Assembly: GCA_013153235.1 (NCBI GenBank)
Contig: JAADEU010000121.1
Coordinates: forward strand, 1 to 16,196
Origin: Aquificota bacterium
Lineage (GTDB): Bacteria > Aquificota > Aquificia > Aquificales > Hydrogenothermaceae
Reading direction: 5' to 3'
Length of the DNA: 16,196 bases
In this document: in pieces, positions 6,733 to 12,889 of the stretch
How positions within the stretch are numbered: position 1 is the stretch's first letter
Layout of the letters: the number at the start of each line of letters is the position of its first letter
Notes under the pieces: model-generated
The model's input: the letters and a program-made list of their open reading frames with translations, nothing else
The model's database searches: none
What the model was told of the DNA's origin: nothing
Program-made: the position numbers and the translations under genes

Positions 6733-7364
6733 CAATGGTGATGACCTATTCCAAATGCCCTGAGGATAATCCATACCCCCAGTAATATAACGATAACCCC
6801 TGCAGAGGAAGAAAGCCTCTTTCTCAGTTTAGGGGAAACAACCTGAAATATTTTGCTGGCAAAAAGCATCGCCGGTACCGTTCCAAGACCGAAGAACAGC
6901 ATAACCAGCATTCCCTTTATCGGACTGCCTTCAAACATAGCCTGCATCAAAAACGCATAAACAAGGGGACAGGGGAGAAAGCCGTTAAACATCCCCAGAA
7001 AAAAGGGATTTTTCCTGAATTTAGACAGTATTTCTGTAATAGTAATAAAAATCAGGTCCAGTCCCGGAACCCCTTTTTCCTTTATATTACCTGTTATCTG
7101 AAGTCCAAAAACCACCATTGCCATACCCAGGAAGATAGACAGTGCTTTTTGAAAAAACTGGAACTCAATGTTATGGAAAAACATTCCTGCATATCCAGCC
7201 ACAAAGCCGAGGAAGATGTACGTGAATATCCTGCCTGCCGAATAAAGGATATTTCCCAGAAGCCACGACCGGTGCTGGATTAACGGGGGGATAAAACCGC
7301 ACATTCCAACACAGTGGTATGAACCTAAAAAGCCTGCAAGGGTGAACATAAGATATTTAAGCAA
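6732..7364 (-). CDS. TauE/SafE-family membrane protein with DsbD_2-type cysteine motifs
   Basis: A 210-residue inner-membrane protein with about six membrane segments. It matches the family called 'sulfite exporter TauE/SafE' or DsbD_2 (urease-accessory UreH-like). The telling motifs are GSYHCVGMCG (14-23; His17, Cys18, Cys22) and GFLPCPLVY (128-136; Cys132), i.e. conserved intramembrane Cys/His near the start of each half. Relatives are implicated in copper or thiol handling for cytochrome oxidase and cytochrome c assembly, although some are only presumed sulfite exporters. The C-terminus is GHHH, a possible metal-binding tail. The start is TTG at 7364 with GGAGG 6 bases upstream; an ATG five codons inside lacks such a site. 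Divergent from fmt. Confidence 0.8.
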   Translation of the reverse strand: MLKYLMFTLAGFLGSYHCVGMCGFIPPLIQHRSWLLGNILYSAGRIFTYIFLGFVAGYAGMFFHNIEFQFFQKALSIFLGMAMVVFGLQITGNIKEKGVPGLDLIFITITEILSKFRKNPFFLGMFNGFLPCPLVYAFLMQAMFEGSPIKGMLVMLFFGLGTVPAMLFASKIFQVVSPKLRKRLSSSAGVIVILLGVWIILRAFGIGHHH

Positions 7365-7392
7365 CCAATACCTCCACAGCCTTACATTTATA

Positions 7393-7423
7393 AAGATATC
7401 ACCGGAACAATTGTATTACAATT
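7393..7423. promoter_or_regulatory. Divergent control region between the TauE/SafE-like gene and fmt, with a palindrome
   Basis: Bases 7409-7423 read AATTGTATTACAATT, 7-base arms around a single central T. On the minus strand, TTGTAA (7421-7416) overlaps the palindrome and is followed 17 bases later by a weak -10-like TATCTT (7398-7393). On the plus strand, TACAAT (7417-7422) in the other arm is a possible -10. The palindrome may be an operator or simply two overlapping promoter hexamers. Confidence 0.3.
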
Positions 7424-7443
7424 AAATAAAAAAGGAGGAACCG

Positions 7444-8379
7444 TTGAGAGTTATATTCTGGGGTACACCTGAATTTGCAGTGGAAAGTCTTAAAAAACTT
7501 CTGAAGTCCCGACATCAGGTTGTTGGTGTGGTTACCCAGCCTGATAAACCAAAGGGCAGGGGTAAAAAACTGACACCTCCTCCTGTAAAGGTAGTTGCCC
7601 AGGAACACGGTATACCTGTATTCCAGCCGGAAAAGGTAAAAAACAACCCTGAGCTTCTGGAAAATCTTAAGAAACTCAACCCTGATATATTTGTCGTTGT
7701 TGCTTACGGTAAAATTCTGCCTGAAGAAGTAATACATCTTCCTCCCTTTAAAACCATAAACGTCCACGCATCCCTTTTGCCCCAGTACAGAGGTGCCGCT
7801 CCTATCCACAGGGCTATTATGGAAGGAAAAGAAAAAACCGGCGTATGTATCATGGAAATAACAGAGGAGCTTGATGCCGGAGATATATACGAATGCACGG
7901 AAGTTCCTATTTCAGAGAACGACGATATAGTTTCTCTCCACGATAAACTCGCCAGAATAGGGGCTGAGCTCCTTGTAAATGTTCTTGATAAAATTGAGAA
8001 AGGGGAGGCTATTAAAAAACCACAGGAGCATTCTAAAGCTACTTATGCCAGCCCGATTAAAAAAGAAGAAGGAAAAATAGACTGGAACAGGTCCGCCGTT
8101 GAGATTTTTAATCAGATAAGGGCTTTAAAAGTATGGCCAAAAGCTTTTACGACCTTTAGAAACAAAGAAATGAAAATTCTGGAAGCATCAGTACTGGATA
8201 AGGAAACGGAAGGCAGACCCGGGGAGATAACCGAAATCAAAAAAGGGGAAGGGTTCGTCGTCCAGACAGGAAAAGGCAAACTCCTCATAAAAAAGGTTCA
8301 GTTTCCAAACAGTAAACCTATTACGGCGGATGAAGCGGTCAGGGGATACCATATAAAAGAAGGGGAGATACTCCATTAA
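7444..8379 (+). CDS. fmt: Methionyl-tRNA formyltransferase
   Basis: A 311-residue cytoplasmic enzyme that formylates initiator Met-tRNA using 10-formyl-tetrahydrofolate. The N-terminal catalytic domain (1 to about 205) shows FWGTPEFA (5-12), the catalytic trio Asn106, His108 and Asp144 at the canonical positions, the SLLP signature (110-113) and the RGAAPIHRAI segment (116-125). The C-terminal OB-like tRNA-binding domain starts near EGKIDW (209-214) and includes IRALKVWPKAF (225-235). The start is TTG at 7444, with GGAGG (7434-7438) 5 bases upstream; the next in-frame methionine is far inside the catalytic domain. rlmB follows on the same strand, so both genes at this locus modify translation RNAs. 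No peptide deformylase gene is in the window. Confidence 0.97.
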   Translation: MRVIFWGTPEFAVESLKKLLKSRHQVVGVVTQPDKPKGRGKKLTPPPVKVVAQEHGIPVFQPEKVKNNPELLENLKKLNPDIFVVVAYGKILPEEVIHLPPFKTINVHASLLPQYRGAAPIHRAIMEGKEKTGVCIMEITEELDAGDIYECTEVPISENDDIVSLHDKLARIGAELLVNVLDKIEKGEAIKKPQEHSKATYASPIKKEEGKIDWNRSAVEIFNQIRALKVWPKAFTTFRNKEMKILEASVLDKETEGRPGEITEIKKGEGFVVQTGKGKLLIKKVQFPNSKPITADEAVRGYHIKEGEILH

Positions 8380-8381
8380 TT

Positions 8382-8411
8382 TTGATAGAAATCAAGTAAA
8401 ATGTATATAAA
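8382..8411 (+). promoter_or_regulatory. Candidate promoter for rlmB
   Basis: TTGATA (8382-8387) and TATAAA (8406-8411) are separated by 18 bases in the 69-bp gap after fmt. It is one of the better matches to the sigma70 consensus in the window. Confidence 0.42.
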
Positions 8412-8448
8412 AAGTATTATTCTAATAAGGTATATATAGGTTAAATGT

Positions 8449-9183
8449 ATGGAAGAACAGAAATTTGTTATATGGGGAAGAAACCCTATTATAGAGGCTT
8501 TAAAATCAGGGAGAGCTCTGGAGAAGATACTGGTAGCCCACGACTCACATCCTCCCAAAGAGCTGATAAAACTTGCAGAAAAAAAGAAGGTAAAGGTTCA
8601 GAGGGTTCCCCGTAAAAAGGTAGAAGAGATAGCCGGTACAAAAAAAACCCAGGGTGTTGTTGCACTTGTAAGCCCTGTACAGTACTGGAATGAAAACGAG
8701 TTGATAGATAAAGTAGTTGAAAATGGAGGGGTTTTGCTTGTAATGGACCACATAACAGACCCTCAGAATGTGGGAAATATGATAAGAACTGCAGAGGTAC
8801 TGGGGGTAGAGGGAATAGTACTTCCGAGGGAGAGGAGTTCCCCCATAAACGAGGTTGTTGTAAAGGCATCAACAGGTGCTGTATTCCATATACCAATTAC
8901 CAGGGTAGGCAGTCTCAGGCAGTTCCTTGAAAGATTCAAAAAGAAAGGTGGATGGGTTGTGGCGGTAGAAAAGGGAGGGAAGCCTGTCCACAAAATATCA
9001 TTTCCTTTTCCACTTGCCGTGGTTCTGGGGTCAGAAGGAAAAGGGGTTTCCAAATCTGTCCTTGATGCATCAGACCTGATTGCAACCATACCCATGAAGG
9101 GACAGATAACCTCCCTGAATGTGTCCTCAGCCACTGCAATTGCACTCTGGGAGGTGGCCAAACAGAAGTGGGTGGATAATTGA
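8449..9183 (+). CDS. rlmB: TrmH/SpoU-family 2'-O-methyltransferase, RlmB type
   Basis: A 244-residue SPOUT methyltransferase, most likely forming 2'-O-methylguanosine in 23S rRNA (Gm2251 in E. coli). An N-terminal substrate-binding domain (about 1-75, beginning IWGRNPIIEALKS, typical of RlmB and TrmH-group-3 proteins) precedes the trefoil-knot catalytic domain. Motif 1 is DPQNVGNMIRTAE (104-116, Asn107 and catalytic-type Arg113), motif 2 is VLGSEGKGV (192-200) and motif 3 is IPMKGQITSLNVSSATAIAL (214-233). The ribosome binding site is weak (TAGG only). The assignment to RlmB rather than another TrmH-like enzyme rests on the N-terminal domain and could be wrong as to the precise target base. 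Confidence 0.9.
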   Translation: MEEQKFVIWGRNPIIEALKSGRALEKILVAHDSHPPKELIKLAEKKKVKVQRVPRKKVEEIAGTKKTQGVVALVSPVQYWNENELIDKVVENGGVLLVMDHITDPQNVGNMIRTAEVLGVEGIVLPRERSSPINEVVVKASTGAVFHIPITRVGSLRQFLERFKKKGGWVVAVEKGGKPVHKISFPFPLAVVLGSEGKGVSKSVLDASDLIATIPMKGQITSLNVSSATAIALWEVAKQKWVDN

Positions 9184-9209
9184 TGATATATGTCATAAAA
9201 ATTTTGATT

Positions 9210-9237
9210 TTGCGTTGAATATGTAGCAAAATAAATA
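9210..9237 (+). promoter_or_regulatory. Candidate promoter for petABC
   Basis: In the 106-bp gap upstream of petA, TTGCGT (9210-9215) and TAAATA (9232-9237) are 16 bases apart, with an overlapping alternative -10 TAGAAT (9236-9241). The leader would be about 45 bases. Other hexamer choices are possible. Confidence 0.3.
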
Positions 9238-9289
9238 GAATAGGTAAGAATTTACTAACGTAAATATACAGAAACAGAGGAGGTTCAAA

Positions 9290-9784
9290 ATGGCTGAAGA
9301 AAAAGTAAGTAGGCGGGATTTCCTCCTGTACGCCATGGGAGGATGGGCTGCTGTTGGGTTAGGTGGTGTTCTGTATGCCATGTACAAAACCTGGGAGCCG
9401 CTGCCTGAAGTAAAAGCTGCCGGTATCGTGAGGTTTGACCTTTCCAAGGTTCAGCCGGGCCAGCTTAAGGTTGTCCAGTGGAGAGGTAAGCCGGTGTTCG
9501 TTCTGAGAAGAACCCCTGATATGGACAAGTGTGATAACAGGTCCATAGCAAACGAGTACACAGTTGTTGTCGGAATCTGTACCCACCTTGGATGTATCCC
9601 TAACTGGGAACCTGACAAGAAGATATTCAAATGCCCATGCCACGGTGGTGAATTCAATGCATGCGGTGTAAACATATTCGGTCCTCCTCCAAGACCTCTG
9701 GAAATACCTCCATTTAAATTAGAAGGGACAACCATTGTTCTTGGTGAAACAGGTCCCGAATACGAAAAAATGATGAAAGGTTAG
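9290..9784 (+). CDS. petA: Rieske iron-sulfur subunit of the cytochrome bc complex
   Basis: A 164-residue [2Fe-2S] protein that takes an electron from quinol at the Qo site. The N-terminus carries a twin-arginine motif (VSRRDFLL, 6-13) followed by a single hydrophobic anchor (about 14-31), so the folded head is exported by Tat and stays tethered. Cluster motifs are CTHLGC (97-102) and CPCHGG (115-120): ligands Cys97, His99, Cys115 and His118, with Cys102-Cys117 forming the usual disulfide. The 'Pro loop' appears as GPPPRPLEIPPF (131-142). Two further cysteines, Cys81 and Cys125, are unusual. The ATG has GAGGAGG 7 bases upstream. It is the first gene of petABC, and its TAG stop leads directly into the petB ribosome binding site. 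Confidence 0.97.
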   Translation: MAEEKVSRRDFLLYAMGGWAAVGLGGVLYAMYKTWEPLPEVKAAGIVRFDLSKVQPGQLKVVQWRGKPVFVLRRTPDMDKCDNRSIANEYTVVVGICTHLGCIPNWEPDKKIFKCPCHGGEFNACGVNIFGPPPRPLEIPPFKLEGTTIVLGETGPEYEKMMKG

Positions 9785-9788
9785 GAGG
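9784..9788 (+). promoter_or_regulatory. Ribosome binding site deciding the petB start
   Basis: GGAGG begins on the last base of the petA stop codon. The ATG at 9789 abuts it with no spacer, whereas the in-frame ATG at 9795 has the ideal 6-base spacing, so 9795 is chosen. Confidence 0.65.
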
Positions 9789-9794
9789 ATGAAA

Positions 9795-11000
9795 ATGGAG
9801 AAAAAAGGTGGATTAATGGGATGGCTTGATAAAAGGCTGGCAGTTGATGCCCTGTGGAAGGTAATGATGTCTGAGTATTACCTTCCCAAAAACATCAACT
9901 TCCTGTGGAGTTTCGGTGTTCTTACAATGCTTGTATTTGTGATTCTGGTTATTTCCGGAATCTTCGTTCTGATGTACTACAAACCGGACTCCCACATGGC
10001 GTTTGACAGTGTTAACAAAACAATAATGATGGATGTTGCCTACGGATGGGTATTCAGACACGTTCACGCTGTAGGTGCATCAATAATGTTCCTTGTTCTG
10101 TTTATACACATGGGTAGAGGTATTTACTACGGTTCATATAAAGCCCCAAGGGAAGTTGTCTGGGTAACAGGATTCATCCTGTTTGTTCTTATGTCTGCTA
10201 CAGCGTTTACAGGATACCTTCTCCCATGGGGTCAGATGTCATACTGGGCTGCACAGACAATTACAACACTGTTCTCAAAAATACCATTCATTGGCCCTGA
10301 CCTTGTTATCTGGATTAGGGGTAACTACATAGTTGAGGATGCAACACTTACAAGATTCTTCGCACTCCACGTAACACTTCTTCCAGCACTGATTCTCGTA
10401 TTTACAGCCATCCACCTGTATGCCGTCAGGGTTGTTGGTTCTAACAACGAAGATGGTATCCCAATGACAAAAGAAGAAAAGAAAGAGAAGGGAATTCCAT
10501 TCTGGCCTGTATTTATGTCTAAAGAGTACTTTGTAATGTCTGTATTCCTGCTGTTCTTCTTCTTCCTGGTATTCTTCAACTACAAATTCGCAATGGACCC
10601 AATCAACTTCCAGCCAGCTGACTACCTGCAGACACCACCACACATCTATCCAGAGTGGTACTTCCTGGCATTCTACGAGGTTCTGAGGGGATTCTTCTTC
10701 AGTGAAACACTTGGTCTGATAGGATTCGTACTTTCAATGTTCCTTCCACTGTTCCTGCCATGGCTTGATACATCACCATATCCATACATAAGCGGAAAGC
10801 ACAGACCACTGTTCAAGATTATGTGGTGGATATTTGTTGTTGACTTTATTGCACTTACAATTCTTGGAAAACTGCCACCTACAGGACTGTTTGCATGGCT
10901 TGGACTTATTACATCACTTGTATACTTTGCATTCTTCATAGCACTGCCAATTATCTCTAAGATAGAGAAAAAGAAGGTGGCTAGTGGAGGTGGACAATAA
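9795..11000 (+). CDS. petB: Cytochrome b subunit of the cytochrome bc complex
   Basis: A 401-residue integral membrane protein carrying haems bL and bH and the two quinone sites. It is full length, with the N-terminal four-helix haem half and the C-terminal subunit-IV-like half fused in one chain. Haem ligands are His91 and His105 (13 residues between) on helix B, and His192 and His207 (14 residues between) on helix D; the second spacing is the b6f type, not the mitochondrial bc1 type. The Qo motif PEWY is at 286-289. In-frame ATG 9789 abuts the GGAGG and is rejected in favour of 9795. Proline is mostly CCA and Phe mostly TTC, unlike neighbouring genes. The TAA overlaps the petC ATG by one base. 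Confidence 0.96.
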   Translation: MEKKGGLMGWLDKRLAVDALWKVMMSEYYLPKNINFLWSFGVLTMLVFVILVISGIFVLMYYKPDSHMAFDSVNKTIMMDVAYGWVFRHVHAVGASIMFLVLFIHMGRGIYYGSYKAPREVVWVTGFILFVLMSATAFTGYLLPWGQMSYWAAQTITTLFSKIPFIGPDLVIWIRGNYIVEDATLTRFFALHVTLLPALILVFTAIHLYAVRVVGSNNEDGIPMTKEEKKEKGIPFWPVFMSKEYFVMSVFLLFFFFLVFFNYKFAMDPINFQPADYLQTPPHIYPEWYFLAFYEVLRGFFFSETLGLIGFVLSMFLPLFLPWLDTSPYPYISGKHRPLFKIMWWIFVVDFIALTILGKLPPTGLFAWLGLITSLVYFAFFIALPIISKIEKKKVASGGGQ

Positions 11001-11851
11001 TGAAGGAATTAAAAATATTAGCGGTTTTAATAGTAATAGTAGGAGTAACATACTGGGGGATTGAACCCCTTGCCCACAGCATTATGCACAAGCACATAGA
11101 AGAGGCTATTCACAAGTATCATCTGCCTGATTATGAGTTCTCCGACCTGGGTTCTACTCCTCCTTTAGATGGTGACCCTGCAAAGGGTAAAGAGGCATTC
11201 CAGATGTTCTGTGCCTCATGTCACGGACTTAAGGCTGACGGTATCCCGGCTCCAATGGACCCAAAAACAGCAGCCATGTCATTTGGAGTTGTTCCTCCTG
11301 ACCTTTCAAATATAACCTCTTACACAGACAAGAAATTCCTCTTCCACTTCATAAAAGACCCTGCTAAGGCATCTGAGTTCAAGAAAATCGCCATGCCTGC
11401 AATGGGTCTTCAGGATGAGCAAATTGCAGACATCATTGCATATCTCGATTCTAAGGCCAAAAAGGTTCACGGCGAAGAACTGTTTAAGGAAGCATGTGGA
11501 AGATGTCACGGTGCAAAATATCAGAAGATATATGCCGAAACTCCTCCTGATGCCCTCAAGAAGTACCTCGGTAAGGTTCCACCAGACCTTTCAATTATAA
11601 TGAAGGCTAAAGGTGAGCACTACCTGGTTGCATTTATCAACAAACCACAGGCACTTCTTCCAGGAACATCCATGCCAAGGGTTGGTCTGAACAAGGAAGC
11701 CACAGAAGACCTGATGAAGTATCTGGATGAGATTTCAGACCCACACAAAGAACAGAGACAGAAGGTTGGAATCATCGTTCTGGCCTACATGCTGGTTATG
11801 ATAGGTCTTACATACGCCTGGAAGAAGAAAATTTGGAAAAATATACATTAA
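11000..11851 (+). CDS. petC: Membrane-anchored di-heme cytochrome c (cytochrome c1 counterpart)
   Basis: A 283-residue protein that takes electrons from the Rieske centre. An uncleaved N-terminal signal anchor (about 4-20) precedes two class-I cytochrome c domains, with haem sites CASCHG (71-76) and CGRCHG (166-171). Candidate axial methionines are Met132 or Met135 (AMPAMG) for the first haem and Met225 (SMPRVG) for the second. A C-terminal hydrophobic helix (about 256-273) is followed by a basic tail, so the haem domains hang in the periplasm between two anchors. It is not related to mitochondrial cytochrome c1; the di-heme form is typical of Epsilonproteobacteria and Aquificales. The start overlaps the petB stop, with AGGAGG in the end of petB. 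The operon ends at the hairpin 11862-11887. Confidence 0.94.
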   Translation: MKELKILAVLIVIVGVTYWGIEPLAHSIMHKHIEEAIHKYHLPDYEFSDLGSTPPLDGDPAKGKEAFQMFCASCHGLKADGIPAPMDPKTAAMSFGVVPPDLSNITSYTDKKFLFHFIKDPAKASEFKKIAMPAMGLQDEQIADIIAYLDSKAKKVHGEELFKEACGRCHGAKYQKIYAETPPDALKKYLGKVPPDLSIIMKAKGEHYLVAFINKPQALLPGTSMPRVGLNKEATEDLMKYLDEISDPHKEQRQKVGIIVLAYMLVMIGLTYAWKKKIWKNIH

Positions 11852-11861
11852 TTGATACAGA

Positions 11862-11887
11862 GGGGGCTGTTAAGCCCCCATTTTTTT
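11862..11887 (+). terminator. Intrinsic terminator of petABC
   Basis: GGGGGCT (11862-11868) pairs with AGCCCCC (11873-11879) in a perfect 7-bp stem with loop GTTA, followed by seven T residues (11881-11887). It lies 10 bases after the petC stop. Confidence 0.9.
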
Positions 11888-11902
11888 ATATCTTTAATTA
11901 AA

Positions 11903-11918
11903 GTTAGTAAAAACTAAC
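11903..11918 (+). repeat. Short perfect inverted repeat just upstream of the FAS1 gene
   Basis: GTTAGT (11903-11908) and ACTAAC (11913-11918) are perfect inverted arms around AAAA. The repeat directly precedes the ribosome binding site GGAGG (11920-11924). It could be an operator or a small 5' hairpin affecting translation; the stem is AT-rich and too weak to be a terminator. Confidence 0.4.
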
Positions 11919-11929
11919 CGGAGGTCAGA

Positions 11930-12409
11930 ATGAAACAGTGGAAACCACCGGCAGAAAATCTGCCTAACATCATAGAGAAGCTTGTGGAGGGAACCTTCTT
12001 ACCCCATTTTTTCCAGCTGATTAATATAACGGAGTACGGTGAAAAGCTCAGGGAAATGCCTGTAACCCTATTTGTTCCTGTGGAAGACACCCTGGACCTT
12101 ATCTCTAGCAAAGAGCTACAAATACTGGAGAAAGCCCTGAAAGACGAATCACTTGCCACAAAGATAGTGGAAAATCACATTATCCAGCAGCCGGTTCCTT
12201 TAAGGGAGATGCTGGATATTAGAGAAATCCAGACCATAGGAGGAAAAAAACTCAGTGTAAATGTCAGATGTGGTATTAGGGAGGATTTTGAGTTCTCTGT
12301 ATCCCAGGGATGCTATGTTGAGGCAGAAATAGGCGGTCTCCATCTGGAAACCGCAAATATAGTCTGTTACAACGGATTTATCCATACAATCAGAGGAATA
12401 ATCATTTAG
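11930..12409 (+). CDS. Fasciclin (FAS1) domain protein, apparently cytoplasmic
   Basis: A 159-residue protein that is essentially one FAS1 domain. Hallmarks are the H1-like strand VTLFVPVEDTLDLI (45-58, compare 'TVFAPTDxAF'), the middle ENHIIQQPVPLREM segment (81-94, compare 'L.YHVV'), the IGGKKLSVNV strand (103-112), and the closing NIVCYNGFIHTIRGI (143-157, compare 'DI.ATNGVIHVID'). FAS1 proteins are normally secreted or anchored adhesion modules; here no signal peptide, lipobox or membrane helix is present. Cysteines at about 114, 127 and 146 are notable for a cytoplasmic thermophile protein. Good ribosome binding site (GGAGG, 5 bases). It lies between the pet terminator and convergent fabZ, whose stop codon interlocks with its own. 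Function unknown. Confidence 0.78.
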   Translation: MKQWKPPAENLPNIIEKLVEGTFLPHFFQLINITEYGEKLREMPVTLFVPVEDTLDLISSKELQILEKALKDESLATKIVENHIIQQPVPLREMLDIREIQTIGGKKLSVNVRCGIREDFEFSVSQGCYVEAEIGGLHLETANIVCYNGFIHTIRGIII

Positions 12410-12858
12410 GTTTTTTTCAGGGCGGCCATAAGCACAGCCTCACACACCACCTGGTCGTTTACCTTTGCCACTGCCCTGATTTTTCCCATACTTTTTTTGA
12501 TATTTATCCCTTCCACCTCAAAAATTATCTGGTCCCCTGGTACGACAGGTTTCCTGAACTTTGCACTGTCAATTCCAGCAAAGAGAACGGTAAAATCACC
12601 CTCTACCCCTTCAGCCCGGGCTTTTTTTATCATAAGGTAAGCACCTGCCTGGGCCATGGCCTCTATAATCAGCACCCCTGGCATTACCGGAAACTCAGGG
12701 AAGTGGCCGTTAAAGAACTCCTCGTTTACCGTAACATTCTTCAGGGCTTTAATCCTTAAATTTTCTATATCAAGCTCTAGTATTCTGTCTATAAGCAGAA
12801 ATGGGTATCTATGGGGCAGAACGGTCTTTATTTCCATAACGTCGGCAAAGTCTACCAT
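12406..12858 (-). CDS. fabZ: 3-hydroxyacyl-[acyl-carrier-protein] dehydratase FabZ
   Basis: A 150-residue hot-dog-fold enzyme of type II fatty acid synthesis that removes water from 3-hydroxyacyl-ACP. The catalytic residues are His52 in NGHFPEFPVMPGV and Glu66 in IIEAMAQ. Upstream, LPHRYPFLLIDRI (14-26) is the classic N-terminal signature, and FRKPVVPGDQ is the conserved late strand. I chose ATG at 12858 with GGAGG (12868-12864) 5 bases upstream; a longer GTG start at 12870 would place the binding site inside the gene. Length is normal. It is last in the HAD-UbiA-fabZ operon and lies 31 bases after the prenyltransferase stop. Its stop codon overlaps that of the FAS1 gene. Confidence 0.96.
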   Translation of the reverse strand: MVDFADVMEIKTVLPHRYPFLLIDRILELDIENLRIKALKNVTVNEEFFNGHFPEFPVMPGVLIIEAMAQAGAYLMIKKARAEGVEGDFTVLFAGIDSAKFRKPVVPGDQIIFEVEGINIKKSMGKIRAVAKVNDQVVCEAVLMAALKKT

Positions 12859-12863
12859 AACTT

Positions 12864-12868
12864 CCTCC
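12864..12868 (-). promoter_or_regulatory. Ribosome binding site deciding the fabZ start
   Basis: GGAGG on the minus strand, 5 bases before ATG 12858. It excludes the overlapping in-frame GTG at 12870 as the start. Confidence 0.65.
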
Positions 12869-12889
12869 ACTCTTTTTTATTTAATAATC

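Noticed and set aside
8489..8896. Long open frame on the minus strand opposite rlmB
   Set aside because: It lies wholly opposite a gene with full SPOUT motifs, has no ribosome binding site, and its composition is that of an antisense shadow.
9244..9264. Alternating GTAA and TTAC half-sites at 8-base intervals (9244, 9252, 9260) upstream of petA, a possible operator
   Set aside because: Four-base units in AT-rich DNA arise easily by chance, and the longest inverted arm is only five bases (TTTAC/GTAAA).
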